Source: Agarophyton chilense (taxonomy: Eukaryota > Rhodophyta > Florideophyceae > Gracilariales > Gracilariaceae). From it: DNA of 64,000 nucleotides. The stretch lies in assembly GCA_030374765.1 (NCBI GenBank), contig JARGXX010000033.1, positions 62,001 through 126,000 of the forward strand, in the 5' to 3' direction. Under the pieces are notes generated by a model. It saw only the letters and a list, made by a program, of their open reading frames with translations, ran no database searches and had not been told where the DNA came from. The position numbers and the translations under genes were made by a program. Position 1 is the stretch's first letter. Each line of letters begins with the position of its first letter. Below are positions 20,747 to 34,900 of the stretch, one piece after another.

Positions 20747-23700
20747 TTAGAAGATTGAGTCAAGCACACTTATTCAAAATTAATCGGAAAGAGTACTCAC
20801 AAATTGAGGTTGATCTCAATTGCCCTCTTTGAGGAAGTTTCTTGGCCCCACTAGCCGATCGGGTTGGGATACTCACGTGTAACGGATTCTGATCTCATGT
20901 CGTCCAAAGACCGTCCGAGGACGCGGAGTCAAACCGGTGCACCGGAACCATCGAAACCATCCTGTATCCCGGTCCGTTCACGGTCTCATACCGGTGGATC
21001 GACTGGCGTGCCAGCTGGAAGGACCTCGAGACCTCCTGTCTCTGATTCGACCTCCCCAGCAAGTGGAGCAGGACCGGCGTCTGCCGCCGCCCAGATGCTC
21101 TCCCCTACTAGGGATGTCACCCTCCATCCCAGCTTTGCAGCTGTGGAAGAGCAACTCCGCTCTATGCGGGAAGCACAAGTCATCCATGCAGAGGAGTTTG
21201 ATTCCCTTCGCAAGAAAGTGGATAACACTGCTACGCAGGATTTTTCTGAGGACCTCCGTGTCCTCCGTGCGGATGTAAACGCGATTCTAGAGTCTTTTGG
21301 TGGACCCTCGGCCTTTGTCAAGGACGCCGCGGACAAGTTCTCGCGCGTCCGAAGCCTTCTCGAGACGTTGGAACAAACCCTTATGTCGGGGGATGATCCG
21401 GCCGAGCCGGTTGCTGTATCCCACAAGAGAAACAAGGAAGAGAACCGCCAGGCTCGAAAGAAGCGAAGAAACACGGATCCCGAACCGTCAGACTCCTCAT
21501 CCTCAGAGTCTGACTCTTCCGCTTCATCGGTGGAAGTAGCTTGCCGTGAGCGTTCCTCACGCTCTAAGCGGTCAACAGCCACCCATGGTGTGATCCGCGC
21601 CCGCACTAAGGGAAGTAAGCACACAGGTTTGAGGGAGCTAAAACCGACCAATTCGCTCTTGAAGAAGCTCTTATCATACCGGTAATACCGTTTGGAGGAC
21701 TCTTCTTTGGATCGTACACACCGTGGTACGGGAAGAGTGAAGGACTGCAGTTAGCGAATGCAGCTCTCACTTCGCAACCAGTTGTTTTCTGGAGAAGACC
21801 CAGTATTGGTGTTGGATTTCTTGGCACGCTTTGTCACGGAAGCTGACATCCTGGGAATGAACGATGGACAGGCCTACATTGCCTTACCGTACTTCCTACG
21901 TGGGCTTGCAGAAGACCAGTATCACTCCGTCAGAGGTACATCACGGGCGTCCGAAGGAGGGGTAACCTGCTGCCCCGAAGCAGTTCAGTACCTCCTGAGG
22001 TCGTATGCTACTAACTCCGCCATTTAGCAGGCTTTTCTAGCCCTGCGAGACACTCGCCAACGTCCAGGCGAGTCGGAAACCGATTATTCGTTGCGCCTTA
22101 ACAAAGCCTTCCACCGCTGTGGCAATGTTTACCCCGCTGAAGAGCGTTGTACCATGTTTGTCGATGGTTTGGACCCGTCGATCCGGACTCTTGTTGCTCG
22201 ACGTCGAGAAGATAGACCTAAAGCCACGTATTTGGAACTAGTGCAGTTCGCTCGCGCAGAAGGTGAAGCCCTGCGCGCATGCACTCCTGGATCTACGGTA
22301 AGGTCCGCAAAAGCGTTGATTTTACAACCGGGTACCCCGTCAGCTTCGATGATCGACGAACAGGCCTCTCGAAGGGATTATGATAACGTGCAGCTACCCC
22401 ATAGCCACGTTCATTCCATCCCGACAACAGAGTTATCCTCAACCTTGGACGAGTCATAATACGGGCATGAGGAGGACACGCTACTCTATGCGGATAATGG
22501 TCGCGTCCGTGCGCCACGCGTCCCACACGAGAGTGCTAATGTCCGCTTTTCGCGTCCTGGTTGGAGAGATACCCGCCCCGCGGTGAAGTTCGCCGAGCAT
22601 CGCCACCCAACACCGGCTTCTGGTCTGATTTTTCATCTCTGCTACAAGCCAGGCCATATTTCTCCACAATGTGTGTTGTCTCTCCGAGAGTGGGCACAAG
22701 TCGTAGTCAATTACGAGGCCCTATCCCCGGAGGACAAAGCAGCTGTTCCGATTGCATCGTATATACGTGCTCGAACGGATGTTCCACATCACGTGTCTCT
22801 TCCCTGAGCTCGGGTGGTACCTGCACCGGAATCCCGTGTCACCGACGTGGTCGGTCACCCCACCGCTTCTGCTGAACCTTCTGGATTTGTTGCCCCGGCG
22901 TTGCCTGCTCAACGTCCTGAGCAGCTGCCTACGGCGGAGCAGGCCCAGAAAAACTAAATGTAGGAGTCTCCTCTCAAGGAGGGGCGCCCTCAGAGTCGAG
23001 GTCGATGGTGCCCGAGGCGTCCAAGCCTCGCTCCCCGGTCAAAATCCTTTCAAGGAAAGAGGCCGTCAATGACGTGTACTCGGAACACTTTAGCGTTCTG
23101 CGTCGTCCGTGGAAACGTGTTTCCCATAACCGGTTCCCAGATAGAGTTATGGTGATGGCCAAGAGAAACTACAATTTCTATGCTGACCTTGGCCTTTCAC
23201 CCCAGTTTATGGTGCGACACCTTACCGTTTTAGACACCGGTGCCGGTCCGAACTTTGTCGTGGAGGAAGTGTTACCGCCTGCTTGGAAGTCTAGGATCCG
23301 CCGCGACCACGTCCCGGAGGTCGGTGACGCGAAAAACAAACCGTTGGATACGATTGGGTTCGTAGAACTGGTAGTCCGCGTTGGCACTCGCGTGGTGAAA
23401 CTCGACTTCGTCGTATGTCTAAAATTAGCCGCCCCAGTCATCTTGGGTTGTGACTTTTGCGACCGTTTCGTCGAAGCGATCTTCCCCGGCCAACGGCGTG
23501 TCGAGATGGAGGATGGATCGTCCACTCCGATCGTTCGTCGTCCGCTTCGGCGTGCCACGAAAAAGCATGTCCCGCTACCAACAGCAGAGGAACCTGGACC
23601 GGATAACCGTGAATCTAATAAGCTCCGCGTCGCAGCGTCGTTGTGCGTCCCGCCTGAGTCCCAAATGATGGTGAAAGTAACCTCCCTTCAACACGGACTT

Positions 23701-26247
23701 CGGGTCTTGTAACCATTGTGGTCAGTGTATGACAGGCACAGCCTCGCAATTGGGAATGGAATCGTCCATGTGGAGCCGAACCAACCATTTCACGTGCTGA
23801 TCGCCAATCTAGGGACTGTACCCTAGTATTTGGTGAAGAACCAAGTGATAGGGTCTGTCATGCCGCACCCCATCGCTATGGTGCCGACAAAGCTGACTGC
23901 AGCTGACGTTCTCGGACTTGTTCACTCTAAGGAGGGGGACAGCCCGGAACCCGTTCCATCGCCGGTAATCCGAGTTCAACCTGTACCATCAGGGACGCAG
24001 CCCGTTCCAAAGAGTGGTGATCGCCCCGATCAAGTGCAAGAACTCGAGGACCTGGATCTCAGCCACGTCCCGGAGTCATACCGCCATCGATTGCCAGAAC
24101 TTTTAAGGGACTTCACCACTATGTGGGACGGCTCCCTTGGTGAGATTGCCACTACGGAACATCGGATTGATTTGCTACCGGACACCCGACCCATTTCTCA
24201 GCACCCATAACGTGCCGGACCCGCCGCACGCGCGGAGGAAAAGGCACAAGTGGATAAAATGCTTAGGGCAGGAGTCATTGAACCGGCTCAGTCGCCGTGG
24301 GCTTCTCCAGTAGTACTGGCTTCAAAGCAGGATGGTTCCTGGAGGTTTTGCGTCGACAACCGTCGGTTGAATGCCGTCACCGTCAAGGACGTGCATCCAA
24401 TCTCAAGAATGGACGAATACATTGATTCGCTGGGCACCGCCACCGTCTTTACATCCCTGGATGCCAATTGGGGATACTGGAAAGTTCCGGTAAGGAAGCA
24501 AGACCAGGATAAAACCGCTTTCGCGTATCACTCCGGTCTCTACCGTTTCAAACGGATGCGTTTTGGTCTTACCAACGCCCCCGCTACGTTCCAGCGAGCC
24601 ATTGACATCCTATTGGCCCTCTTCAAATGTCGTACCTGCCTGGTCTACCTGGATGACATAATCGTCTTCTCAGATAATCTGGACAAACATCTCACTCATG
24701 TGAGGGATATCATGACCACGCTTCGAGATGCGGGTGTCACTCTTAAGTTGAAGAAATTTGACTTCTTCACGATCAAAGTGAAGTATCTCGGCCATGTTAT
24801 CCGTCCAGGACGTGTTACAATCGAGGAGACTCGTGTTAAGTCACTAAGAGAGGCTAAAGAACCGCCGACGCAAATCGAGCTTCGTTCCTTTCTGGGACTC
24901 GCGAACGTCTACCGACGATTCATCCCGCACTTTGCGGACAAGGCTGCACCGTTAAACGCGCTTTTGCGGAAAGGCCAACCACCAAAACGGGACCCCTCAA
25001 CCCCCGTTCAAATGGAATCTTTCAACTCTCTTAAGGCTTCTGTCATCTCCGCCCCGATCCTCTCGTTGCCCAAGCCTGGAAGTCCCCTCACCGTAGATAC
25101 GGACGCCAGCGACTACCAAGTAGGTTGTGCACTGTTTCAAACTACACCAAAAGGGGAAAGACGCCCCGTAGGGTACTGGTCCCGATCGCTGAACGTCCAC
25201 GAGAAAAATTACTCCGTCTCGGAGAAGGAATGCCTTGCAGTAGTGTGGGCATTACAAACGTTGCGCCGCTATCTCATGGGTAATCATTTCACCGTTTTTA
25301 CGGACCATGCATCACTTCGATGGCTACTCTCCATCTCGGAGCCTTCAGGCCGCTTGATGCGTTGGCGTCTCCGTCTAGCGGAATTTGACTTTGACGTGCA
25401 GTACCGAAAAGGATAGTGCAACACCCAAGCCGATGCTTTCTCCGGCCTGGTCACTACTGGCGAAGCACTACCCGTCAACGACGATGAAATACCCTGCTTT
25501 GCAGTGTATGGCGACGACGTTATCATCGAGAACGAGGAACGAGACACAGACTCTTCAGATTCCGGTTCCGAATTGGACGACTTTCTTCTCTCGGAAGATT
25601 CCGAGAAACCCTTACCAGGGAACTTCGTGCCTATTACTCCAGAGGAGATGATACGGGAGCAATTCGCTGACCAGTTCTGCGCGAAGGTCCGCGCTTAATT
25701 CAATAGAGGAGGTACTCTCCCTTTTCAGGTGAATGACGCCGGATACCTTGTACGGACCGTCGGATCGCACCCACAAATCGTGGTACCACATAACCTCCAG
25801 TCGAGAGTCTTGCGGTTGTCGCACTACTCCAAACTGAGTGGCCACGTCGGGGGACGGAAACTTCACCTCACCCTACGCCGTAACTTCCACTGGCCTGCCA
25901 TGGCAGTAGACTGCTACGCAACGGTGCGGTTTTGTACCGATTGCGCTCGGAACCGTGTCAAACTTCGCCGTCATGCGACGAAGTTGAATCTGTTCCCTGC
26001 TCGCGCTCCATTGGAGTTTGTGGCCATCGATATACTCGGTCCCTTCCTTACCACTAAGCGGAATTACAAGTTCTTACTCGAAATTACGAATCGCTTCTCC
26101 AAGCTGGTCCGGACCGTACCGTTACGGAAGATCTCCACTATGAGCGTGGCTCAAGCCTTCGTCCTACACTGGGTCTTCGTCTACCGTCCACCGGTCAACC
26201 TCCTCTCCGATAACGGGAGACAGTTCGCCTCTCTTTTCTTCTAGTAT

Positions 26248-26913
26248 TGTAGTATCCGCTCTAACGGATAGAGCAGAAACCTGCGACAGCGTTAGGACTG
26301 CCGATGGGTCGCTTGCGGCGAAAGAAAAGGGGTGGTAGAGCTACAACACCTGCCAGCTGGAAGTGGGGTGTAAGGCCACTACTCCCCAGCGAGGGTGAAC
26401 AGTGCAACTGTAAAACGTTGATGGAACGTAGGTACGAGACGGCTCGTGAAATGGTTGGGGGCTGACTATCTATTATAGCTCGTCCGGATCTCTGGGTAAG
26501 GAATCCTAAGCTAGGAACAGAATAGTCATGATGCCCCTGTTGTCTCCTTTACTTGGAGTCGGCGCTCACCTCTGGTACACTATATACGGTGTGCCAGGGT
26601 GAGTGCCCAAATAAATATATAAATAATACCTAGTGGTCAGCCACTTAGCCAAACCACTGTATGGGTATGGTCCCTAATGGACGTCTAGCTACAAAGGGTA
26701 GTAAAACCAGCTACGTGGATTGCCACTACATGCGCCGTTGCAAGCCACTCCATTCGTGATACCACTTGTCCCACTAAGACATTCTGCCTCTAGGCATCCT
26801 ATGCGGTGTGCCGTTTCATATCACAAGTTTGATGACATCACTCACTTATGAGTTCCAACCGCGACTCCGCGATAACCAACATATCGGATTCCCTGACATA
26901 GTAGAATACTACA
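26248..26913 (-). repeat. 3' LTR of element B
   Basis: This 666-base LTR has plus-strand ends TGTAGT and ACTACA. It is about 97% identical by eye to 36261-36928. Both copies lack the roughly 55 bases present in the LTR at 2598-3313. Confidence 0.92.
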
Positions 26914-27080
26914 CACCCCCTCGTTAAGCGCGAACCATTGGAGACGCAAGAAGCGTTTATACGCAGCCGGACCGGTGTTCCGGGTACTCATCGTCATCAC
27001 AAATTCCTCGCCGCCTGGCCATCTCTTACAGTTCTCAACAGCATTCTGTTCCTCACGGCTCTTCACCTCGATCTCTCGCG

Positions 27081-28763
27081 ATGGATCCGAATGCTGGGTC
27101 CAATCCGTTTCAGCCCTCCTCTGAGGATCTGCCTTCTGGGGCTCCGTCCAACACTGCTGGTTCTGCGTCGCAGCCTACTGCTCAACTCGGTCCATACCGT
27201 TCGTTCCCCACACCGTACACCGGACTCCGGTCGGTACCGTTACCTCAGCCAACCGTGGCTCCGATGCCGAAGGCGGCTTACGTCGACTCTGCGGGTGTGA
27301 TTCGAGCTCCTTCTCGTCGCGCTCAGCGGAGCTACCCGCACCCTGCGAATTTCTATGGACGAGATCCTCTCGACAACGTTGAACTTTTCGCGCAAGCGCC
27401 CTGGTTTGATCCAGTTGCTATCCGCGATGACGCGTTGATATAACAGTATGTACACGGTGGGTACTTCCCCAACGGTATTCCGGAACACGCGATTTATAGC
27501 GAAGACTGGGCGAGCCATATTGCTTTTCCAGACAACGCGATTGCGAGATATTCAACGGAAACCTTGTCCGAAGCCCGTACGCGGTTCACCAAGCTGATTT
27601 ACCAGCGCCTGCACCGATTCATCAGTACGGATCTCCTCCCGCAGGACTGGGAACTAGATATCTGGAAAGCCCGTACCGACCGTGAAGGTTACTCGTATAT
27701 CAAGACCCTCGTTGAAGTCGATGATAGCGGTTGGCGCGGTGTGCGCGGTGTGTGTGATGCAGCTCTCTGCTTTCAGCAACCTCTTCTCCGTGCGGAGTTC
27801 CGCTTCCTTCGAAAGCGTGACATTCCCTATTGGGATTATCCCCGTTGGGAACGTCGTACTCGATCACGTTTGGGCTATTTGGTGCCGTATCAAATGATCG
27901 AGATTGACCGCATCCGGCGGGACGCGCGTTTCGGGCGCTACATCGGTATTCCGGAGCATTGGGCGGCGATCGAGAGTCCTCGTGGTTGCCCTGCGGAGCT
28001 CCCACCGGCGATCTCCTACATCGGGTCCGCCTTGGTTAACGACCCGTTCTCGGGATAGTGGACGGTGGTTTATACCGAGTTTATCTCCAAGATGGCCGTC
28101 TTCTTCCTGTGGGATGCTTATGATACCTTTAGAGTTTGGTACACGTCGCCCACAGCGCAAAAGTATGCGAGAGAACTCGATCTTTCCCTTGTCCTGGGAT
28201 CCCGTGCAAACCATGCAGACTTCCTCCATCTTGTGGATTTGAGCGACACTGTCGATGGGTCTGGAGTGCCAGCTGATCAATCCGCTCGCGGAACCCGTGC
28301 AAGACACCACGACCATTCTCCTGGACGAACAGAAAGTGCTGGAGATTTCGTTTGGTACGACCCCTGGATGCGCCAGTTGATCACCTCCGAGCAGGATCGC
28401 TTTCTTCGGGAGAACCCGTGTGACATGCCACCGAATCACCTTACTGGATACGTGTACGATGGTACTCCATACGAGAACGGAGAGGAACCGTATGAGGAAG
28501 CGCCGGGAGCTGAGGCTGAACTCGGTTACGAGAACGAGCCAGAGCTGGCAGGCGTAACGACTTCCGTCTATCAATCCGCAGCGGCGGGAGTTGCTCAAGA
28601 GTACGTTCATGGGTTTACCCAACAACCGAGTGCAGTGCCGATCCAAGATCTAGGCTTGGATCCGTTGAGGCAGTTCCTCTTAGACGCGGGCTTTCCCGTG
28701 GACCAAGTTGAGGGTGATCGCGCACAGCTTCTTGCGAACCTGCGTGCTCGCACGTCTCTTTGA
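27081..28763 (+). pseudogene. Antisense accessory gene of element B (broken)
   Basis: This gene runs opposite to B's gag-pol, between the 3' LTR and the chromodomain, and starts at the ATG at 27081. It would encode a protein of about 560 residues but is broken, with about two breaks. Its product matches that of the antisense gene in element A (38866-40734) in order and over most of the length. Shared landmarks are APWF-P, RAEFR-LR, the GxLVPYQxxEIxRI block, FGRY, ELPPxxSYxGS and an acidic C-terminal part. The N-terminus is proline/serine-rich and looks disordered. It shows no signal peptide, membrane span or zinc finger, so it is not an envelope gene. AATAAA at 28816-28821, just past the stop, fits a transcript of its own. 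Function unknown. Confidence 0.72.
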
Positions 28764-28869
28764 TGATCCTAGAAAAGACTCCTAGTCAACAGCCTTGCGG
28801 TGGTATCTTTATATCAATAAAACTCCGGTGACTTCGTGTCTTCACGTTCCCTTCTTATCTTCTAGTCTT

Positions 28870-28959
28870 CATCTCTTCTCGCCTCTCTAGTTCTTCAATC
28901 ATTCTCCTCGCTTCTCGAGTTCTTCAATCCTTCTTCTCGCTTCTCGAGTTTTTCATAGG
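28870..28959. repeat. Tandem pyrimidine-rich repeats, about 30 bp, three copies
   Basis: Three units of 29-31 bases each carry a core close to ctcgcttctcgagttcttc. A fourth, looser copy lies near 29020. They fill the gap between the end of the antisense gene and the end of the chromodomain in element B, and are purine-rich on B's sense strand. Element A also has a purine-rich stretch at the equivalent place (about 38696-38790). Confidence 0.7.
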
Positions 28960-31900
28960 TGATAATTAGTAAATGTCCTTTGCTTGCGTGTCTTCACGTT
29001 TCCTGTTCATGATTTCTTGGTTTCTTCTCGCCTTTCGAGTTTTTACTACCTTTGTAGCCCATACTTAGAAATGGGATGTGCCCATGAGCCCGACTATCGA
29101 GGAGTCGATCTCCCTGGGGAGTGGTAATCGCATGCGTCGATGATATCGCACGAGCTGCGAACGGGAGATATGAGCTATAGGTTCCCACGTATCCGCTTCC
29201 GGAGGAAAACCGTACCAATGGACTCGATACAGTAATTCTCTAGTATCTTCATGCTCGCCATGTTCACATATGCGATCCATAACATATTTCTGGGCGTTTC
29301 CCAATGCTTTCGCTGTTGGCGCGAGACTCCTGTTAACAGGTTTGAAATGCCTTAGGGCTGACCCAAGCGTCTCTGTGTTAGCAGTCTCAGCGTCGCTAAG
29401 CGTTCGCTCGTGGACTAACTGTCGTTCTGCCCGCAGGGGCAGTGTACTCATTCCTTGAGAACCTTTCTCAGATAAAGAGCTATCCTGTTTTCCAGGTTCC
29501 ATAGAAGCGTACTTCTTGCTACTTCTCAATTCCATTTGTGGATGAAATTCCTTCGGTTTATCTGATTCTGACCGCTGTTCGGTGGACGATGGTGCTTGCA
29601 CCACGACAGGAGGCGATACCTCTTCTATTTCCTGCCCACGAGAGATGGGACCCGATATCGGCGGAACAGCGAGTGGCGCTTCGCCTGAAGGTTCAGCCTG
29701 AAGCGGCAACGGCGCGTCTTCGCGTGCACTCGTTTCCAAGTTCTTGGGGCCAAAGTCCAAAACATCTTTCCTGCTTTCAGGTTCCATTTCTGTACTTATT
29801 GGTGTGCGCGTGCCACGGGACATATCCAGATATTTCGGAAGCTGTCCGTGATTGGCGTACCCAACCGCCGGCGGTTGGAGATCAGGAGCTTTCTCCTCCG
29901 CTCGAGCCATTGGTGGCGGTTCACTCTCCCCAGAGTCTCATGGGCTTTTGCCTTGACGTTCCGTCGCACTTGCCTCCTTAGTTCTACCAGATACCTGGAC
30001 TTCCACTTGCGGGTCAGGCGCGACTTCAACGCGATCGCGCGATACACGTTCAACGTCCTCACGTGTCTTGATGACCACTGTGTCTTCATCAAGGTCCACC
30101 ACTTTGAAGGGTCCAGCCGCGATCCGCAACAATTTATGACGAGATTCTTCATGTTTGACAGGTCTTTCGACCCGCACGAAGACGTGACCTCCTACTCGGA
30201 TTGCCGGATTTCCTCTTCGCCTTCTGGCGTCAAAGTTTCGCTTATAGCGAGCTTGCGTCTTCGATAACTCTTTAGCGGCTTCTTCCGCTCTGGCCTTCAG
30301 GTCATTCCTCCATTTCAGATGGTACTTAGCCGGGATCGGCGCGTCCAATTCTGTCTCGCCGTCGAGCGCCACCGGTAAAGCCGGAGGGTTACGTGAGAGC
30401 ACGAGGTCGAACGGTGCCGTCTTTGTAGAGGTATGCACTTGCGTATTGTACGCGTAGCACAGAGTATCTGTAAACATGTCTCATTCTTTCGGGTGGTCCG
30501 CGATGTAGTGTCGTAATGCTGCTATCAGCGTGCGGTTGAAACGCTCCACCTGACCGTTGCATTGCGGATGATAGGTCGTGGAAAACACGTTTCGAATGCT
30601 CATAATGCGGAAAACATTCTGAAAGAACTTCGCAACGAATTGCTTCCCATTATCTGATAACAGAACTTCTGGTGGTCCGTATATAAATACCCATTGTTTG
30701 ATAAACGCCTGTGCGATTACGGATGCGGTTATTCGCTTCAGCGGCACAGTCCGCACTAGCTTCGAGAAGCGGTCGGTGATTACCAATAGGTAGCGATAAC
30801 CTCGCCTTGAGCGAATCAATTCCCCTAGGATGTCGATACTGACGTATTGTAAAGGCGCTTTCGCCTGGAATAACATCATCGGTTTCCACTTCCTGTAAAG
30901 CTTTACGCGATTCTTCGCACATGTTGTACACAACCTCACTGTAGCATGGCAGTCCATTGCCAAAGTAGGCCAGTAAAAATCTCTTCTTAGAGTCATGAAC
31001 AACTTCGTTCCTGCTGGATTACCAGACAGCCGGCTGTAGTGTGCCAGATGGAGTACTCGACTCTTCAAGACCTGTGGAATCATGATTTGATCATGCTTTT
31101 CGACATGTCTTAACAGTATTCCTCGTGAATCGAGTGAAAAGGGGAGCTCCTCCCCCCCGTCAAGACGAGAGCGTATCGATGCACAAAACGTATCGGCGTG
31201 CTGCTCATTGAGGAGCTCAGTGCACGAGATTCGCTCGAGTTGAACTGAAGGGTCAGTGTCTGCTAATGCAAGGAACGGGTCTGCATCCGAATAATCATCA
31301 AGGGTCTTTTGTTCCTCTTCTTCAAAAGATGGTGAATGGGTTTCCATGTAGAAGCAAGGTATCTCTTCATCGATTTCGCCTTGCGTTTCGCCCAGTGTTT
31401 TAAGTCGCGATAGCGCGTCGGCTTGGACATTTCCCAATCCCCTCTTATACTTCACTTCGAAATCGAATTCAGAAAAGCGTAAGCGCCATCGTGTGAGACG
31501 ACCAGGCGGGTCTGTAATGGACAGTAACCATCGTAAAGACGAATGATCCGTGTTGACTGTAAAACGTTCTCCTTGGAGATACGGTCGCAATGTGGTTAGA
31601 GCTCAAACGGCTGCAAGGCATTCGTTTTCTGAAACTGAATACTTCTTCTCAGCTGCGTTCAGCGATCTTGAACAGTAACCAATGGGTTTGCATTCACCAT
31701 CAGGGTGTGTTTGAAAAAGGACACACCCTACTTGTTACTCGCTAGAGTCGGTATCCACTGAGTATGGAAGGTGGGGGATGGGCAGCGCCAAGACTGGGGC
31801 TGTAATAGTCTTTGTCTTCAGCGTGTCGAACGCTTCCACTTCAGCTTGTCTGAATTGTTCCAGCTGTACTGGTTGTCCTTTACGCAGCTTTGCATTGAGC

Positions 31901-34900
31901 GGTCCCGCTATATGCGAGTATCGCGGCACGAATCGTCGGTAGACGTTGCAAAAGCCGAGGAAAGAACGCAATTGCTTCTATGCCGACGGAGGTTGTACTT
32001 CGCGGAGAGCCGCTGTTTGTGCCTTTTGAATGGCAAGCTGTCCCGGCTTGATCACATGTCCTAAGTATCGGACGGGGTCAGCCAACCATTCGCATTTCTT
32101 GAACTTCAAGGTGATACCTGAGCTCTGTAGTGCTTTGAGGATCTCCTCGACATGCTGTAAATGGCTTTCCAAATCCTGGGAAAAGATGATCACATCGTCC
32201 AAATAGACTAAACAAGGCTTCCACTTTTATCTTGAGAGCAAGATGTCCAGAGTACGCTGGAAAGTAGCCGGTGCATTAGTTAAGCCAAAAGGCATCCTTT
32301 TGAAACGGTAGAGACCGGCGTGACACGCAAATGCGGTTTTGTCTTGGTCTTCTTCCGCTACAGGAACCTACAAATAGCCAGAGTTGGCGTCCAACGTAGT
32401 GAACACGTTCGCTTCTCCTAAGCTGTTAATACATTCGTCCATTAGAGGCAACGGGTATGTATCCCGAACTGTAACTGCGTTCAGTTTTCGATAATCGATA
32501 CAGAATCGTAAAGAACCACCAGGTTTTGGGACGAGCACCACTGGTGAGGCCCAAGCAGATTGAGCTGCTTCGATATCTCCTTCTTCCAACATTTTGCTGA
32601 CATTCTTCTCCTCGATTTGGCGAGGTCGCGGTCCCGCTGTGTAGGGTGGTTGGGAGATGGGTCGTGACCCTGGGACGAAATCAATGTGGTGTTCCGTAGC
32701 GGAGAACTCTCCTAGTTTTCCACTCCACATGGACGTATACCTTTTCAGCATAGACCTGATCTTCGCTCTGTAGTGTTCCGACACATGTGCTAAGTCTAGC
32801 CCATCTACCAGGCTCTCTGGCTTCTTTTCAGTTTTCAATTGAACTCCAGACGGAGTTTGCAGTTCTTCGTCTGTGTCAGTGACATGGGTTAATCCCAATA
32901 CTTCTGCAGTAGAAATATGAGTAGGGACCACCACTGTGGGATGAGGCAAAGCTGTTGCAACAACCTGATTCTTCGGTATCTGATAATCGTTATCAGTGAG
33001 GTTACTCACTAGTATCCAAAAGGGGCTACCAGGATCAACCTGAACAATGCAGTTAGCGACTAGAAATCCACTGGATTCGTACATCCGAGTATTCGGTTGA
33101 ATTACCACGAGTCCGTGTCATTCTGTTCTTACTTGAACCCAAGTTTGGGTTTGTGGCTTCAACATGGCACTCTTCGCTACTCGAATCCTCGGCGAGACGC
33201 GTCCTCGAGATTTCCCGTATTCCATAGAAGGTGTAAGTGGAGGTGCTTCGGGGCAACGACGCATTGGCTTGAAAACAATTGGTACCATTGATCCATCATC
33301 TAGTTCCACTAGTTTTCTTCGCGGGCGAATGGCTTCGACAAACCTGTCGCAATAATCACATCCCAGTACCACCGGTGCAGCTAACGTCTTACAGACGATG
33401 AAGTCGACTAGGACTACAAAGCGTCCCAAACGCACCACGAGTCGAACTGTTCCCAGTGTCTTCACAGCATTTTTGTTGGCATCCCGGATGTCCGGTAAAG
33501 GACCGTATCGAATACGTTCTAAGTCAGCAGGAGCGAGCTCCGATTCCCGTATGAAGTTCGGACCAACACCTGTGTCCAGGATAGTCAATCGACGAGATAA
33601 CAGATTCCTGTCAGAGCCGATGTCGGCATAGACCTTATAGTTTCTTTTAGACACTACCATGAGGTAACTTTCCCGTTTTGACGGACAAGTATAACGTCTC
33701 CAAGGACGATGTAACTCACAGTCAAACTGTACTCACTTTCCGTCCGGCAGATTGATTCCGTACGGCGGAAATTTCTGAGGCCTCAAAAGAATCTTGGGCT
33801 TCCAAGCGCGGGAGCAGGGAGGCGAGCTCTCCCTGGTCAGAACTACGAGATCGACTAGTGCTGACCCCCTAGGGGCTCCCTCACTTAGTTTTCCGGTTGC
33901 ACCGGCTTATTCGCCTCAAAGGCGCCTCTTCCTACCGGGGTTCCGGGTTGTAACACTTCAGCATTCTGAGCAACCGGCTTGTCCGTCCGGCGCATTGGTG
34001 TCTGAGAAAACCAACTTTTGGCTTTCCAATACATGCCCGCCGGTAGGCGGCTCCTTTCCTCTTCCGAGAGTGCTTCATAATTCGTCATGATACGACTCAG
34101 ATCCTTTGCAGGAAGCGTGCATTCTGCACTCAAATGGTGTTTTCCATAACATGAATAACATATCAAACTGTCACGAAACCGTCACGACGGTTGGTCAACA
34201 TAAATTGTGAACGGTGTGCCGTGCAAGTAACCACCCATCCGGGTTTCCCGTTCTTAAAACCTCCTTGTGGAGGCACAGTGTAGGGACGGTACATAAAGCG
34301 ACGGCCCTCCATAGCCATTAGGGCTTCCTCGTCCTGAGACTCCGAGTGTGGGAGATCCACTGTAGGTACAGAAGAGTCCGTCTATTCCATTAAATGGACC
34401 GCCTCCTCATGCGAGTCACTCCCTTTGGGTGTCAACGACGAATCTCGCGAGTCAACTGGAGATTCCAGATGTAGAAGATTGCTGCGCTGATTAACTCTGG
34501 CGGAGACCTTCTCCTTACCCATTGAGGTTCAAAAAGCCACTGAACAACGGGGGCTACCACGCGCTCTGGCCGCGTCTCCTTCAGCTTTCGCAAACTGAAC
34601 TAACTCGAAAAAGGAGACTCTTTCATGCTTCTCTCGATATCGAGCTACCAACGACTTGATGCTCGGGTCCAGCCCGCCGACGTACAAGGTTACCTTGTCC
34701 TCCGTCGAGTGGACGATTACCCAGCGGACTGAAGCTTTGTTAAGCCTTGAGCTGTACCCAGCTTCGCCCTCCTCAGGCTTTTCGGTCACAACCCTTAGGT
34801 CCAGGATCGCCTGACGTATCGCGTTTGAAGTCGCGTAACTACGCAGCAAATACTGCACCGCCTCTGGCCATGAGGTAATGCCGCCTTCATCGGCTGTCAA

